Assembly (NCBI GenBank): GCA_905480295.1
Contig: CAJQPW010000257.1
Location: 1 to 40,055 of the forward strand
Direction of reading: 5' to 3'
Origin: an uncultured Rhizobiaceae group bacterium
Lineage (GTDB): Bacteria; Pseudomonadota; Alphaproteobacteria; Rhizobiales; Rhizobiaceae
Length of the DNA stretch: 40,055 nucleotides
The notes beneath the pieces are model-generated. The model did not search any database. It saw nothing but the letters and a program-made list of their open reading frames with translations, and had not been told where the DNA came from. Positions 40,029 through 40,055 of the stretch are shown here, piece after piece; the stretch's first letter is position 1; every line of letters begins with the position of its first letter. The position numbers and the translations under genes are program-made.

Positions 40029-40055
40029 TGCATCCATCCGCATCAGCCAGTCGCG

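Noticed and set aside
1..40055. tRNA genes, rRNA, CRISPR arrays, insertion sequences and attachment sites.
   Set aside because: I saw no tRNA-like cloverleaf, no evenly spaced direct repeats with unique spacers, and no transposase or integrase motif in any frame. A tool-based search could still reveal a small RNA gene.

Overview
The window looks like chromosome of a heterotrophic alphaproteobacterium, probably a Hyphomicrobiales-type marine or soil organism. This is inferred from gene content (TolB/TPR class III cyclases, a COG5598 methyltransferase beside a dimethylglycine-dehydrogenase-like protein, a membrane LuxR/PepSY/ferric-reductase set) and the high-GC coding style; no rRNA or marker gene fixes the taxon. 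I see no tRNA, CRISPR array, insertion sequence or phage gene. Coding density is high and genes fall into short co-directional blocks.

Layout. 1-2532 (minus): glpR-glpD operon for glycerol-3-phosphate oxidation, with a degenerate tandem repeat beyond glpD. 2897-7669 (plus): MFS transporter, formylglycine sulfatase and a ThDP-dependent decarboxylase-like enzyme. 7705-10649 (minus): acyl-CoA dehydrogenase and a Na/Pi-cotransporter-family protein. 10832-12241 (plus): GlcD-type FAD oxidase. 12380-15597 (plus): aromatic-ring operon of extradiol dioxygenase, MhpA-like hydroxylase and IclR regulator. 15912-19460 (plus): cell-surface cassette of a TPR/beta-barrel protein broken by a stop codon, a FecR-domain exported protein and a GT-B glycosyltransferase. 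19524-22766 (minus): epoxide-hydrolase-type enzyme and a cyclase/TPR sensor. 23030-29916 (minus): VOC protein, an unusual Rieske-ThDP fusion enzyme, a PhzS-like flavin monooxygenase, a haem/flavin membrane reductase, a membrane LuxR regulator and a PepSY protein. 30151-36132 (minus): tight four-gene operon for demethylation or oxidation of a methylated amine (DMGDH-like, MttB-like, TetR, DAO-type oxidase). 36363-37972 (plus): YCII/DGPF protein and an ECF42-type sigma factor split by an apparent one-base deletion, behind a promoter that matches the recalled ECF42 consensus. 38091-39995 (plus): a second cyclase/TolB/TPR protein.

How it fits together. Most genes are redox or one-carbon catabolism of small organic compounds (glycerol-3-phosphate, sulfate esters, aromatics, 2-oxo acids, methylamines), each block with its own local regulator (GlpR, IclR, LuxR, TetR, ECF sigma). 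The most novel-looking item is the 658-residue protein at 24125-26101, which joins an N-terminal Rieske [2Fe-2S] domain to a complete acetolactate-synthase/pyruvate-oxidase-like enzyme. Next are the ECF42 locus, with a readable autoregulatory promoter, palindromic leader and frameshift, and the corrinoid-free MttB operon with its strong palindromic operator candidate.
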